DNA of 64,000 nucleotides from Parasediminibacterium sp051861445 (GTDB taxonomy: Bacteria; Bacteroidota; Bacteroidia; Chitinophagales; Chitinophagaceae), in assembly GCA_051861445.1 (NCBI GenBank), contig JBHYCS010000003.1, positions 62,001-126,000 of the forward strand, in the 5' to 3' direction. A program made the position numbers and the translations under genes. Every line of letters begins with the position of its first letter. The stretch's first letter is position 1. The notes beneath the pieces were generated by a model. That model searched no databases, was not told the DNA's origin, and saw only the letters and a list, made by a program, of their open reading frames with translations. Of the stretch, positions 43,001 through 50,639 are shown in pieces.

Positions 43001-43633
43001 TTAAAAGCTGTTCATTAGCTTAATTTCATTTCGGTAAAGAATAATTTTCTTTTGATTTTCGAGTTGTTTTAATAATCGAGAAATCACCACTCTAGAAGTT
43101 GCCAATTCGTCGGCAATTAAATAGTGAGAAGCTTTTACAACACTTGAACCAGAAAGGCGTTGCTTTTCTTTTAAATATGCAACCAAACGTTCGTCTAGTT
43201 TATGAAATGCAATACTTTCAATAGACTTTAATAACTCTAAAAAACGTTCGTTGAAACTATGCATAATGTAGTTTTTCCAAGATGTGTATTTGCACAACCA
43301 TTCATCTAGCTTTATATGTGGAATTGCCAATAAAACCACATCTTCTTCTGCAATTGCTTTTACTTCACTTTTTTTTGCTTCTACACAACAACTGTAAGCC
43401 ATGGAGCAGCTTTCGTTACTGGTTAAATAGTACAGTAAAATTTCATTTCCATCATCATCTTTTCTAAGTACTTTAATGGTACCTTTTAAAATTAAAGGCA
43501 TCATTCTAATATACTTACCATAATCCATAATTAAATCGCCTTCATTAAAATGCTTGATTTCGCCAAACTGCTGCATTTCTTGAATCAACGGAGCTTCGAA
43601 AAGTGTATCAAAACTTGAAAACAAATTGTTCAT
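43001..43633 (-). CDS. Crp/Fnr family transcriptional regulator
   Basis: A 210-aa regulator. The N-terminal cyclic-nucleotide-binding-type beta roll is at residues 20-120 (GDLIMDYGKYIRMMPLILKG, DGNEILLYYLTSNESC). The long dimer helix follows, then a C-terminal winged HTH with LIADELATSRVVISRLLKQL as recognition region. Several Cys (ESCSMAYSCCVEA) lie next to the sensor domain, so a redox or sulfide/persulfide signal is possible. It closes the YeeE/rhodanese/thioredoxin gene row (43-nt gap), and palindromes GTAAC-N4-GTTAC upstream of this row are candidate binding sites. Confidence 0.9.
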   Translation of the reverse strand: MNNLFSSFDTLFEAPLIQEMQQFGEIKHFNEGDLIMDYGKYIRMMPLILKGTIKVLRKDDDGNEILLYYLTSNESCSMAYSCCVEAKKSEVKAIAEEDVVLLAIPHIKLDEWLCKYTSWKNYIMHSFNERFLELLKSIESIAFHKLDERLVAYLKEKQRLSGSSVVKASHYLIADELATSRVVISRLLKQLENQKKIILYRNEIKLMNSF

Positions 43634-43676
43634 TGTAATTCTTTTGGAAGAAATAATATCAAATTAATCAAAAAAA

Positions 43677-44165
43677 CTAATGAGGCAACTTATTTCTTAC
43701 CAGACCATAAACCCAAGTTCCTGCAACGGCACTGAATAATGTAATTACAACTACTGTTGCACCGATACCAATTTGGGCAAATAATGGTCCTGGACAAGCA
43801 CCAGTAACTGCCCATCCTAAACCAAATAAAAGACCGCCAAAAATTTGACCTTTATTAAACTGTTTAGCATGAAAAACAATGGGTTCGCCATAAATCGTTT
43901 TTACTTTAAAAAGCTTGATAATCCATACTGATATTGCAGCTACAACCACTGCACTTCCTATAATTCCATACATATGAAACGATTGTAAACGAAACATTTC
44001 TTGAATTCTAAACCAACTAATAACTTCAGATTTTACGAATACAATTCCAAATAAAATTCCGACTATAAAATATTTTATTTGATGGTACCATTTATGTTGT
44101 AATGAACTTTCATTTATACAAGCAGTATCTAACGATCGTACTTCAAAATCAGTATTTGTTTCCAT
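43677..44165 (-). CDS. YeeE/YedE family transport protein (second half)
   Basis: A 162-aa membrane protein with four helices, of the half-size YeeE/YedE (DUF6691) type that forms a thiosulfate/sulfur-compound channel together with the neighbouring 191-aa protein. The conserved Cys-containing pore motif is FGLGWAVTGACPGPLFAQIG, and LFAQIGIGATVVVITLFSAVAG follows. The first 25 residues are cytoplasmic and polar. It lies 13 bp after the partner gene. Confidence 0.88.
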   Translation of the reverse strand: METNTDFEVRSLDTACINESSLQHKWYHQIKYFIVGILFGIVFVKSEVISWFRIQEMFRLQSFHMYGIIGSAVVVAAISVWIIKLFKVKTIYGEPIVFHAKQFNKGQIFGGLLFGLGWAVTGACPGPLFAQIGIGATVVVITLFSAVAGTWVYGLVRNKLPH

Positions 44166-44178
44166 TCTAAATTTTTAA

Positions 44179-44751
44179 TTAAAGCATTAAAATAAAAGGT
44201 AAAATAAGGTTTGCCATAATAAAACCACCTACCATAAAACAGCAAGTAGCAATAAGTGATGGCAACTGTAAATTGGCTAATCCAGTAATGGCATGACCAC
44301 TTGTGCATCCACCAGCATATCTTGTTCCAAAACCCACTAAAAAGCCACCAACAACCATCATTAAAAAACCTTTAAGTGTAAATAACTGTGGCCAACTAAA
44401 TAATTGATTGGGAATTAATCCAGAAAAATCAGTTATTCCATATACAGCCAATTCATCTACCAATTTTTGATGTAATTGAATTGGTGTGTTTTGATGTAAA
44501 TAAGTAGCAGCAATCACTCCACCTAAAAAAATGCCTAATACAAAAAACAAATTCCAACTTTCTTTTTTCCAATCGTACTTAAAGAAAGGAATATTTGCAG
44601 GAATGCATGCTGCACAAATATGCCTTAACGATGCACTAATACCAAACGACTTATTTCCTAAAATTAATAAAAGAGGAACTGTTAGTCCAATTAATGGGCC
44701 AGCAATATACCAAGGCCAAGGCTGTTGTAACCATTCGACAAAACGCATCAT
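44179..44751 (-). CDS. YeeE/YedE family transport protein (first half)
   Basis: Membrane protein of 191 aa with about five helices. The Cys-containing pore motif is VGFGTRYAGGCTSGHAITG near residues 140-158, matching the thiosulfate transporter YeeE (TsuA). I start it at MMRFVEWLQQPWPWYIAG (44751), just after the rhodanese gene; an in-frame ATG 27 codons upstream would overlap rhodanese and adds an unrelated polar stretch. Together with the 162-aa protein it should import thiosulfate or a similar compound, for the rhodanese and thioredoxin encoded upstream to use. Confidence 0.88.
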   Translation of the reverse strand: MMRFVEWLQQPWPWYIAGPLIGLTVPLLLILGNKSFGISASLRHICAACIPANIPFFKYDWKKESWNLFFVLGIFLGGVIAATYLHQNTPIQLHQKLVDELAVYGITDFSGLIPNQLFSWPQLFTLKGFLMMVVGGFLVGFGTRYAGGCTSGHAITGLANLQLPSLIATCCFMVGGFIMANLILPFILML

Positions 44752-44791
44752 TGTGTGTTCTAATTTTTGATTAAATAAATGTAAGAATGTA

Positions 44792-45100
44792 TTACTGAAC
44801 AAATTGATTAACGTGTGTCCAAGTGCCTCCATTTACTACATTGTTAAATCCATTTTGCTGTAATAAATTTTTTGCCATAGCACTTCTGTTGCCACTTCTG
44901 CAATAAACAATAATATGCTTTTGATTTTTGAAAGCAGTTAATTGTTGAGGAATTGTATCTACAGGAATATTTACAGAACCTTTAATATGCCCACTTGCAT
45001 ATTCACTTGGCGTTCTCACATCTACCAATAAAGCACCTTCACTTATAAAAGCTGCAATGTCTTCTTTTTTACTTGAAAATAATTGTTGAAAAAAGTTCAT
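44792..45100 (-). CDS. Rhodanese-like domain protein
   Basis: Single rhodanese domain, 102 aa. Conserved elements are LLVDVRTPSEYASGHIKGSVNIP and the active-site loop IVYCRSGNRSAMA with catalytic Cys near residue 69. It transfers sulfane sulfur from thiosulfate or persulfides to acceptors. It lies 9 bp after the thioredoxin gene and 40 bp before the YeeE gene, forming an import-and-transfer unit. Confidence 0.92.
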   Translation of the reverse strand: MNFFQQLFSSKKEDIAAFISEGALLVDVRTPSEYASGHIKGSVNIPVDTIPQQLTAFKNQKHIIVYCRSGNRSAMAKNLLQQNGFNNVVNGGTWTHVNQFVQ

Positions 45101-45109
45101 GATCTTGAT

Positions 45110-45403
45110 TTAAAAGTGTTGTTGAATAAGTTGTATAAGATTTGATTTTGAAACAATACCCATTTTTCTCCACATGATATTTCCCTCTTTAAACAAAATA
45201 AGTGTTGGTATACTTTGAATTTGATATGCACTTGCTACTTTTGGATTTTTGTCTACATCTAGTTTAATGATGGTAACGGCATCACCTACAGAATCTTTTA
45301 CTTCTTTTAAAATAGGAGCCATTGTTTTACAAGGACCACACCATTCTGCAAAAAAATCGACCAAAACAGGCTTTTTATCTGCAATTATTTCGGAAAATTT
45401 CAT
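45110..45403 (-). CDS. Thioredoxin
   Basis: A 97-aa thioredoxin with the canonical active site FFAEWCGPCKTMAPIL at residues 17-32, the buried Asp/Lys region KLDVDKNPKVASAY and the cis-Pro loop QSIPTLILFKEG. No signal peptide, so it acts in the cytoplasm. Its start overlaps the end of the DUF6132 gene by 4 nt. It probably reduces persulfide carried by the rhodanese. Confidence 0.95.
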   Translation of the reverse strand: MKFSEIIADKKPVLVDFFAEWCGPCKTMAPILKEVKDSVGDAVTIIKLDVDKNPKVASAYQIQSIPTLILFKEGNIMWRKMGIVSKSNLIQLIQQHF

Positions 45404-45624
45404 TTGTTATTTACTGTTTTACTTATGAATAAATTGGTAACCAACATAGCCATTATTGCTCCGTAAGCAGCACTGTTAAATGGTTTTGATGTAATAGAGC
45501 AAGAACCAGTTTTACATCCAATGAATTTCCAATATAACCAACCTAACATTCCTCCTACAAAAGCCGTAATAGTATACACTAAAAGCTGCTTATTTAACTT
45601 CCTCCACAAAAACTTCGTCTGCAT
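45400..45624 (-). CDS. Small membrane protein, DUF6132 family
   Basis: 74 aa with two helices (LLVYTITAFVGGMLGWLYW and YGAIMAMLVTNLFI). Between them is the Cys-bearing loop FIGCKTGSCSITSKPFNS, characteristic of the DUF6132 family that sits by thioredoxin/rhodanese genes. Its start overlaps the preceding gene by 35 nt and its end overlaps thioredoxin by 4 nt. Possible role: sulfur or metal carrier at the membrane; not established. Confidence 0.8.
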   Translation of the reverse strand: MQTKFLWRKLNKQLLVYTITAFVGGMLGWLYWKFIGCKTGSCSITSKPFNSAAYGAIMAMLVTNLFISKTVNNK

Positions 45625-45835
45625 GATTATTGTTATTTATAGATTTACGCTGAGTTGTTTTACATCCATTTACACCACAACATCCAACATTGAATAGTGC
45701 CATTACTGCAAACAAAACACCTACAATACCCATTATCCATTCTTTTGTATAAACGGCTTGAATAATGATGGCTATGGCTATTATTAACCTAAAAATTCTT
45801 AAAAAATGCCATTGATTCAACAAAGATGTGTTCAT
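45590..45835 (-). CDS. Small membrane protein with GCCGVNGC motif
   Basis: 81 aa beginning MNTSLLNQWHFLRIFRLIIA, with two hydrophobic segments and then a Cys-rich motif FNVGCCGVNGCKTTQ, followed by a polar tail. I use the ATG at 45835; the frame is open 15 codons further but without family-like sequence. It is the first gene of the sulfur-trafficking row, with a Crp-type palindrome about 65 bp upstream. Metal or persulfide binding by the Cys cluster is plausible. Confidence 0.7.
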   Translation of the reverse strand: MNTSLLNQWHFLRIFRLIIAIAIIIQAVYTKEWIMGIVGVLFAVMALFNVGCCGVNGCKTTQRKSINNNNHADEVFVEEVK

Positions 45836-45869
45836 AGATTGTTTGTTTAAATTGCTTATAAAGAGAACA

Positions 45870-45877
45870 CAAAATTG
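45870..45877 (-). promoter_or_regulatory. Candidate -7 element of the sulfur-trafficking operon
   Basis: CAATTTTG on the minus strand, one base off TAnnTTTG, 35 nt before the first gene. The palindrome centred at 45906/45907 lies roughly 40 bp upstream of the implied start, the usual distance for Crp/Fnr class II activation. Confidence 0.35.
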
Positions 45878-45899
45878 CAATAATGAAATGTATTGCTTG

Positions 45900-45913
45900 G
45901 TAACATTGGTTAC
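45900..45913. promoter_or_regulatory. Crp/Fnr-type palindrome GTAAC-ATTG-GTTAC
   Basis: Perfect 5-bp inverted repeat with 4-nt spacer, same half-sites and spacing as the one at 46530-46543. Likely operator of the Crp/Fnr protein encoded at the end of this operon. Confidence 0.55.
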
Positions 45914-45924
45914 AGTTGCCAGTT

Positions 45925-46128
45925 TTAGTAATGATTACTATCGTCACGGAGACAACGCTTGGGTTTAAAAAATCCTGTAATAAAAAATGCAACACCAACT
46001 ACAAGCAAAATATGTGCTCCTTGTTCACTTTTTACAATTCCACGATACCCCAAATACATGAATAGTAATCCAAATGCAAATCGCAATAAACGAAACAATA
46101 AAGTAGTAACTCTTGTGGACATATGCAT
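45925..46128 (-). CDS. Small membrane protein (DUF2892-like)
   Basis: About 67 aa with two hydrophobic segments (LLRFAFGLLFMYLGYRGIV and LLVVGVAFFITGFF) and a C-terminal FFKPKRCLRDD tail with one Cys. Two possible ATG starts, at 46128 and 46122. Separate from the operon below it by the Crp-type palindrome. Resembles YgaP-like integral membrane domains; function unknown. Confidence 0.6.
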   Translation of the reverse strand: MHMSTRVTTLLFRLLRFAFGLLFMYLGYRGIVKSEQGAHILLVVGVAFFITGFFKPKRCLRDDSNHY

Positions 46129-46223
46129 TATTTAAGGTAAAATGAATAAAGCATTTGAACAAAAAACTGCAACTAATTTTTACATTGGCTGCAGTTGTAT
46201 ATAGGGGTAAGGGAAAAACTTAT

Positions 46224-46433
46224 TTATTTCTTTTTCACTCCACAGGTATTTATACCAAACAAAACATACAGTGGGCAAAATTTTACGAACGCCGTTAGTG
46301 TGAAAATAAAAGCAAATACCAACAATAAAATGGCAACACCACCAGTTACAATTTCCATAAAACAAAGTGCAACAAAAAAAGCAGCAGCCAATAAACGAAC
46401 CAACCTGTCTACAATTCCCATATTCTTTTTCAT
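46224..46433 (-). CDS. DUF2892 (YgaP-like) membrane protein
   Basis: 69 aa, with the DUF2892 pattern: MKKNMGIVDRLVRLLAAAFF at the N-terminus, a second helix, and the conserved FCPLYVLFGINTC end. The family is often fused to or located beside rhodanese domains, in line with the sulfur-handling genes nearby. It is the first gene downstream of the palindrome at 46530-46543. Confidence 0.85.
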   Translation of the reverse strand: MKKNMGIVDRLVRLLAAAFFVALCFMEIVTGGVAILLLVFAFIFTLTAFVKFCPLYVLFGINTCGVKKK

Positions 46434-46529
46434 GATGAATTTATTTAAAGATGAAAGTTCATTACAAGTTTTTTTGTAAATAGAACTGAACCAATTATGT
46501 AAAGTTGTTTATAGTTTTCAGCACTTTTA

Positions 46530-46543
46530 GTAACTTTTGTTAC
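46530..46543. promoter_or_regulatory. Crp/Fnr-type palindrome GTAAC-TTTT-GTTAC
   Basis: Lies in the 276-bp region between the DUF2892 gene (minus) and the oxidoreductase gene (plus), so it could control either side. An outward version GTTAC-AAAACA-GTAAC follows at 46616-46631. Same half-site as the palindrome before the sulfur-trafficking operon. Confidence 0.5.
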
Positions 46544-46709
46544 AATTCGTAGTATCGTTAAAACTATTTTATTATAAAAGATTGTTTTGAAAAACGAAAA
46601 ATGCACACCCTCTTTGTTACAAAACAGTAACTTTGCAATCATTTTTATATGAATAAGTCATATTTGATGAGTTCATACGACTTTTTTGTAACCTATTTTC
46701 ATTTTTTAG

Positions 46710-48557
46710 ATGAGCAAACAAGAACAAGTTTTACAAGATGTAGTAATAAAATTTGCAGGTGATAGTGGAGATGGAATGCAACTAACAGGGCAACAATTTA
46801 CGAACAACACAGCTTTGTTAGGTATTGATTTAGCTACATTTCCAGATTTTCCGGCCGAAATTAGAGCCCCAATCGGAACTTTACCAGGCGTAAGTGGTTT
46901 TCAGGTTCATTTTTCTTCGAATAAAGTATTTACACCAGGCGATGCATGTGATGTATTGGTAGCCATGAATGCAGCTGCATTAAAAGTAAACTTAAAAAGC
47001 CTTAAAGCAGGCGGTAAAATTATTGCCAATATTGATGGATTTGATAGTAAAAATTTGCGTTTAGCCAATTACGCAGATGGCGATAATCCTTTAGAAAATG
47101 GTAGCTTAGACAGTTATGAATTAATAAAAGTTGATGTTACCAAACTTACTCGTGAAGCCTTAAAAGATTTTACCGATTTAGGTACAAAAGAAAGAGATAG
47201 AGCCAAAAACATGTTTGTATTGGGCTTTATTTATTGGATGTATAATAGAGATTTAGCCAATACCATCGATTTTTTAGAGGAAAAATTTGGTAAAAAAGAA
47301 AACATTTTACAAAGTAATATTAAGGTTTTACAAGCAGGATATAATTACGGTGATACAACTGAAACTTTTACTACAAGATATACGGTAGAAAAAGCCAAAA
47401 TGAAACCAGGTTTGTACCGTAGCATCATGGGCAATCAGTCGCTTACTTATGGCTTAATAGCTGCTAGCGAAAAAAGTGGTTTACCCATGTTTTTAGGTAC
47501 TTATCCAATTACACCTGCATCTGATATTTTGCATGAATTAAGCAAGTATAAAAATTTTGGAATCAGAACATTTCAAGCAGAAGATGAAATTGCAGCCATC
47601 ACATCTGCTATTGGTGCAAGTTATGGCGGTAGTTTAGGCGTTACCACTACTAGTGGACCAGGCATGGCTTTAAAAACAGAAGCAATGGGCTTGGCTGTAA
47701 TGTTAGAAATACCATTGGTTATTATCAACATTCAAAGAGGTGGTCCATCTACAGGGTTACCAACCAAAACAGAACAAAGCGATTTATTGCAAGCATATCA
47801 TGGCAGAAATGGAGAATGCCCAATGCCAATTGTAGCATCTGCAACACCAAGCGATTGTTTTGATGCAGCTTTTGAAGCAGTAAGAATTGCAGTACAACAC
47901 ATGACACCTGTAATTTTATTAAGTGACGGATATATTGCTAATGGTGCTGAACCATGGCGTTTTCCTACAAGTGCAGAATTACCAAATATAGATGTGAAGT
48001 TTAAAGCGGCATTGGTAGAAGGTGAAGAAAAGTTTATGCCTTATAAAAGAGATGAAAAACTCGTTCGTCCTTGGGCAATTCCAGGTACAAAAGGCTTAGA
48101 ACATAGAGTGGGTGGTTTAGAAAAACAAGATATTACAGGTAATATTAGTTACGACAGCGATAACCACCAACACATGGTTAAAACAAGACAAGCTAAGGTT
48201 GATAAAATTGCAGATTACATTCCTTTACAAACCATTGATAGTGGCCCTGAAAAAGGAAAAGTATTGGTAATTGGTTGGGGTAGCACTTATGGAGCCATTA
48301 AAAGTGCTGTGTTAGAATTACAGGCACAAGGCCATGAAGTAAGTCATGCTCATATACGTTATATTAGACCATTTCCTAAAAATTTAGGAGACATTATTAA
48401 AAATTTTGACAAGGTTTTGATACCAGAAATTAATAACGGACAATTGGTAAAAATTATTAGAGACGCTTATTTTGTAGATGCACAAGCCTATAATAAAATT
48501 ATGGGTATTCCTATTACAAAAGGAGAATTGGTAGATGCAATTACAAAAATGTTGTAA
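46710..48557 (+). CDS. 2-oxoacid:acceptor oxidoreductase subunit alpha (gamma-alpha fusion)
   Basis: A 615-aa subunit of a ferredoxin-dependent 2-oxoglutarate/2-oxoacid oxidoreductase (KorA-type), which decarboxylates a 2-oxoacid to acyl-CoA. The N-terminal gamma domain (FAGDSGDGMQLTGQQF to about residue 190) is fused to the alpha domain. The latter has GNQSLTYGLIAASEKSGLPM, YPITPASDILHEL, FQAEDEIAAITSAIGASYGG and TTTSGPGMALKTEAMGLAV. The beta subunit (KorB), which holds thiamine diphosphate and the Fe-S cluster, is not adjacent: a terminator follows within 30 bp. It must lie elsewhere for the enzyme to work. Confidence 0.9.
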   Translation: MSKQEQVLQDVVIKFAGDSGDGMQLTGQQFTNNTALLGIDLATFPDFPAEIRAPIGTLPGVSGFQVHFSSNKVFTPGDACDVLVAMNAAALKVNLKSLKAGGKIIANIDGFDSKNLRLANYADGDNPLENGSLDSYELIKVDVTKLTREALKDFTDLGTKERDRAKNMFVLGFIYWMYNRDLANTIDFLEEKFGKKENILQSNIKVLQAGYNYGDTTETFTTRYTVEKAKMKPGLYRSIMGNQSLTYGLIAASEKSGLPMFLGTYPITPASDILHELSKYKNFGIRTFQAEDEIAAITSAIGASYGGSLGVTTTSGPGMALKTEAMGLAVMLEIPLVIINIQRGGPSTGLPTKTEQSDLLQAYHGRNGECPMPIVASATPSDCFDAAFEAVRIAVQHMTPVILLSDGYIANGAEPWRFPTSAELPNIDVKFKAALVEGEEKFMPYKRDEKLVRPWAIPGTKGLEHRVGGLEKQDITGNISYDSDNHQHMVKTRQAKVDKIADYIPLQTIDSGPEKGKVLVIGWGSTYGAIKSAVLELQAQGHEVSHAHIRYIRPFPKNLGDIIKNFDKVLIPEINNGQLVKIIRDAYFVDAQAYNKIMGIPITKGELVDAITKML

Positions 48558-48584
48558 CAGTTAATTTGTCAACAATTCATAAAA

Positions 48585-48623
48585 AATCCATCTGTAACAA
48601 TTGTAGTCAGATGGATTTTTTTA
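48585..48623. terminator. Terminator between oxidoreductase gene and ftsE
   Basis: AATCCATCTG (48585-48594) / CAGATGGATT (48608-48617) followed by a T-run on the plus strand and preceded by A-run for the minus direction. Confidence 0.88.
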
Positions 48624-48639
48624 TAATGGAATGAAAGAA

Positions 48640-49326
48640 TTAAGAAGCCATATTGGCACTGTCTAATACTTTGCCTCTTTCGGTTTTTAACATACGTGAA
48701 GGATAGCGATTAATAACAATAAAATCATGTGTAGCCATCACAATCGTTGTTCCATAATCTTTTGCAATTTGAAACAATAGCTGCATAATTTCATCACTTG
48801 TTTCAGGATCTAAATTACCAGTAGGCTCATCGGCTAAAATTAATTTTGGTGAGTTTAGCAAAGCCCTAGCAACATCTACACGTTGTTGTTCGCCCCCACT
48901 CATTTCAAACGGCATTTTAAATCCTTTACTTTTTAAACCAACCTTATCTAAAACATCGTTAATTTTTTCTTCCATCAAGCGTTCATCTTTCCAACCCGTT
49001 GCTTTCAAAACAAACTTTAAATTTTCATGAACGGTTCTATCTGTTAATAATTGAAAATCTTGAAAAACAACGCCTAAATTTCTTCGTAAAAAAGGTACTT
49101 TTTTCCAATCCATCTCTCTCAAATTAAAACCAACAACCGATGCTTCACCTTCTGTAAGTGTTAACTCACCGTACAAGGTTTTTAACAAGCTACTTTTACC
49201 AGTTCCTGTTTTACCAACCAAATACACAAATTCGCCTTTTTCAACGGTAAAATTTACGTCTTGCAATACAAGATTTGAACCTTGATAAATATTTACATTG
49301 CTAAGTGATATTACTGTTTCTGCCAT
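48640..49326 (-). CDS. ftsE: Cell-division ABC ATPase FtsE
   Basis: A 228-aa ABC ATPase. Walker A is VGKTGTGKSSLLKTLYGE, the ABC signature MSGGEQQRVDVARAL, Walker B LILADEPTGNLDP and the His switch VMATHDF. The sequence pattern (N-terminal VISLSNVNIYQGSNLVLQDVNF, GVVFQDFQLLTDRTVHENL) is that of FtsE, which with FtsX controls peptidoglycan hydrolases at the septum. ftsX is not adjacent, which is common in Bacteroidota. A LolD-type ATPase is the alternative. Confidence 0.85.
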   Translation of the reverse strand: MAETVISLSNVNIYQGSNLVLQDVNFTVEKGEFVYLVGKTGTGKSSLLKTLYGELTLTEGEASVVGFNLREMDWKKVPFLRRNLGVVFQDFQLLTDRTVHENLKFVLKATGWKDERLMEEKINDVLDKVGLKSKGFKMPFEMSGGEQQRVDVARALLNSPKLILADEPTGNLDPETSDEIMQLLFQIAKDYGTTIVMATHDFIVINRYPSRMLKTERGKVLDSANMAS

Positions 49327-49349
49327 AATTCAAAAATAACATTTAGTTG

Positions 49350-50519
49350 TTAATAAACGATTTCTCCAAAACTACCTTGCAACAAAAGTTGTGGCGTATT
49401 TGCAGCCTCTACTCTACCTACAATTTTAGCCTCAATATTTAATTCTGCAGCAATTGCAATCATAGCTTCAGCTGTTGATTGATTGGTAAAAATTTCTAAT
49501 CGATGCCCCATGTTAAATACCTGATACATTTCTTTAAAATCGGCACCTGAATTTTGCTGAATCAATGAAAAGATAGGTGGAATTTCAAACAAATTATCTT
49601 TTATTATTGTAAAAGGTTGAGGTAAATATTTCATACACTTAGTTTGTCCACCACCACTACAATGAATAATTCCATTTATTTCATTGAAATAATTATGTAG
49701 CAATACTTTTAACAAAGGAGCATACGTACGTGTTGGCGATAATAACAATTTGCCAATACTGTGATTTTCTCCATTAATTTCAAAGCTATCTTCTAGTTTA
49801 TTTTTACCAATATATACCACATTCTCGTTTAATGTAGGCTCAAATGTTTCAGGATATTTTTCTGCATAAAATTTACTTAAAACATCGTGTCTAGCACTTG
49901 TAAGTCCGTTGCTTCCTAATCCACTATTGTACTCTGTTTCGTATACTGCTTTTCCGCTACTTGCAAAGCCAACAATAACATCGCCTGCTGTAATTTTATC
50001 GTTGGTAATCAACTTGTTCTTTGGCCATCTAGCTGTCATGGTTCCGTTAACAGCAATTGTACGAACCACATCACCCACATCGGCTGTTTCTCCACCCAAA
50101 TAATGAATATTTACACCATATTCTTTTAGCTGATTAAAAAAATCTTGTGTTCCATTAATTACTGCTTCTAAAACTTCACCCGGAATTAATAATTTATTTC
50201 TATCAATAGTTGAAGAAAATAGCAAATTATCTACCACACCTACACAAAGCAAATCATCTAAATTCATTGCTACAGCATCTTGTGCAATACCTTTCCAAAC
50301 AGAAGCATCGCCTGTTTCTTTCCAATATAAATAGGCTAAAATACTTTTTGTTCCTGCTCCATCTGCATGGCTAATATTTACCCAATTATCATCTCCTCCC
50401 AAATAATCTGGATACATTTTACAAAATGCATGTGCATATAAACCTGCATCTAATTTTTTAATAGCTGCATGAACTTCTTCCTTCTGAGCAGAAACGCCCC
50501 TTTGAGCATATAAAGACAT
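49350..50519 (-). CDS. purM: Phosphoribosylformylglycinamidine cyclo-ligase (AIR synthase)
   Basis: Purine biosynthesis step 5, 389 aa, longer than the E. coli enzyme (about 345) as in other Bacteroidota. Conserved stretches are SHADGAGTKSILAYLYWKETGD, IAQDAVAMNLDDLLCVGV and YLGGETADVGDVVRTIAVNGTM (N-terminal AIRS domain), then GFASSGKAVYETEYNSGLGSNG and GGGQTKCMKYLP in the C-terminal half. It lies 23 bp upstream of ftsE on the same strand, possibly co-transcribed. A short overlap-free gap separates it from divergent ribF. Confidence 0.93.
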   Translation of the reverse strand: MSLYAQRGVSAQKEEVHAAIKKLDAGLYAHAFCKMYPDYLGGDDNWVNISHADGAGTKSILAYLYWKETGDASVWKGIAQDAVAMNLDDLLCVGVVDNLLFSSTIDRNKLLIPGEVLEAVINGTQDFFNQLKEYGVNIHYLGGETADVGDVVRTIAVNGTMTARWPKNKLITNDKITAGDVIVGFASSGKAVYETEYNSGLGSNGLTSARHDVLSKFYAEKYPETFEPTLNENVVYIGKNKLEDSFEINGENHSIGKLLLSPTRTYAPLLKVLLHNYFNEINGIIHCSGGGQTKCMKYLPQPFTIIKDNLFEIPPIFSLIQQNSGADFKEMYQVFNMGHRLEIFTNQSTAEAMIAIAAELNIEAKIVGRVEAANTPQLLLQGSFGEIVY

Positions 50520-50639
50520 TTTATGTATTGCTTTTATTGGTAAAATGATTTGCTAATGGTTGCGAAAGTAAGCAATGCCTTTGAACCACTTTATACTTAT
50601 CTGTTTCTTCGGGTGTATTTCCTAATTTAGCAGCCATTT

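Noticed and set aside
50520..50639. FMN riboswitch before ribF or pyrR-type RNA attenuator before pyrR
   Set aside because: The intergenic sequences are short and show none of the conserved riboswitch or attenuator elements.
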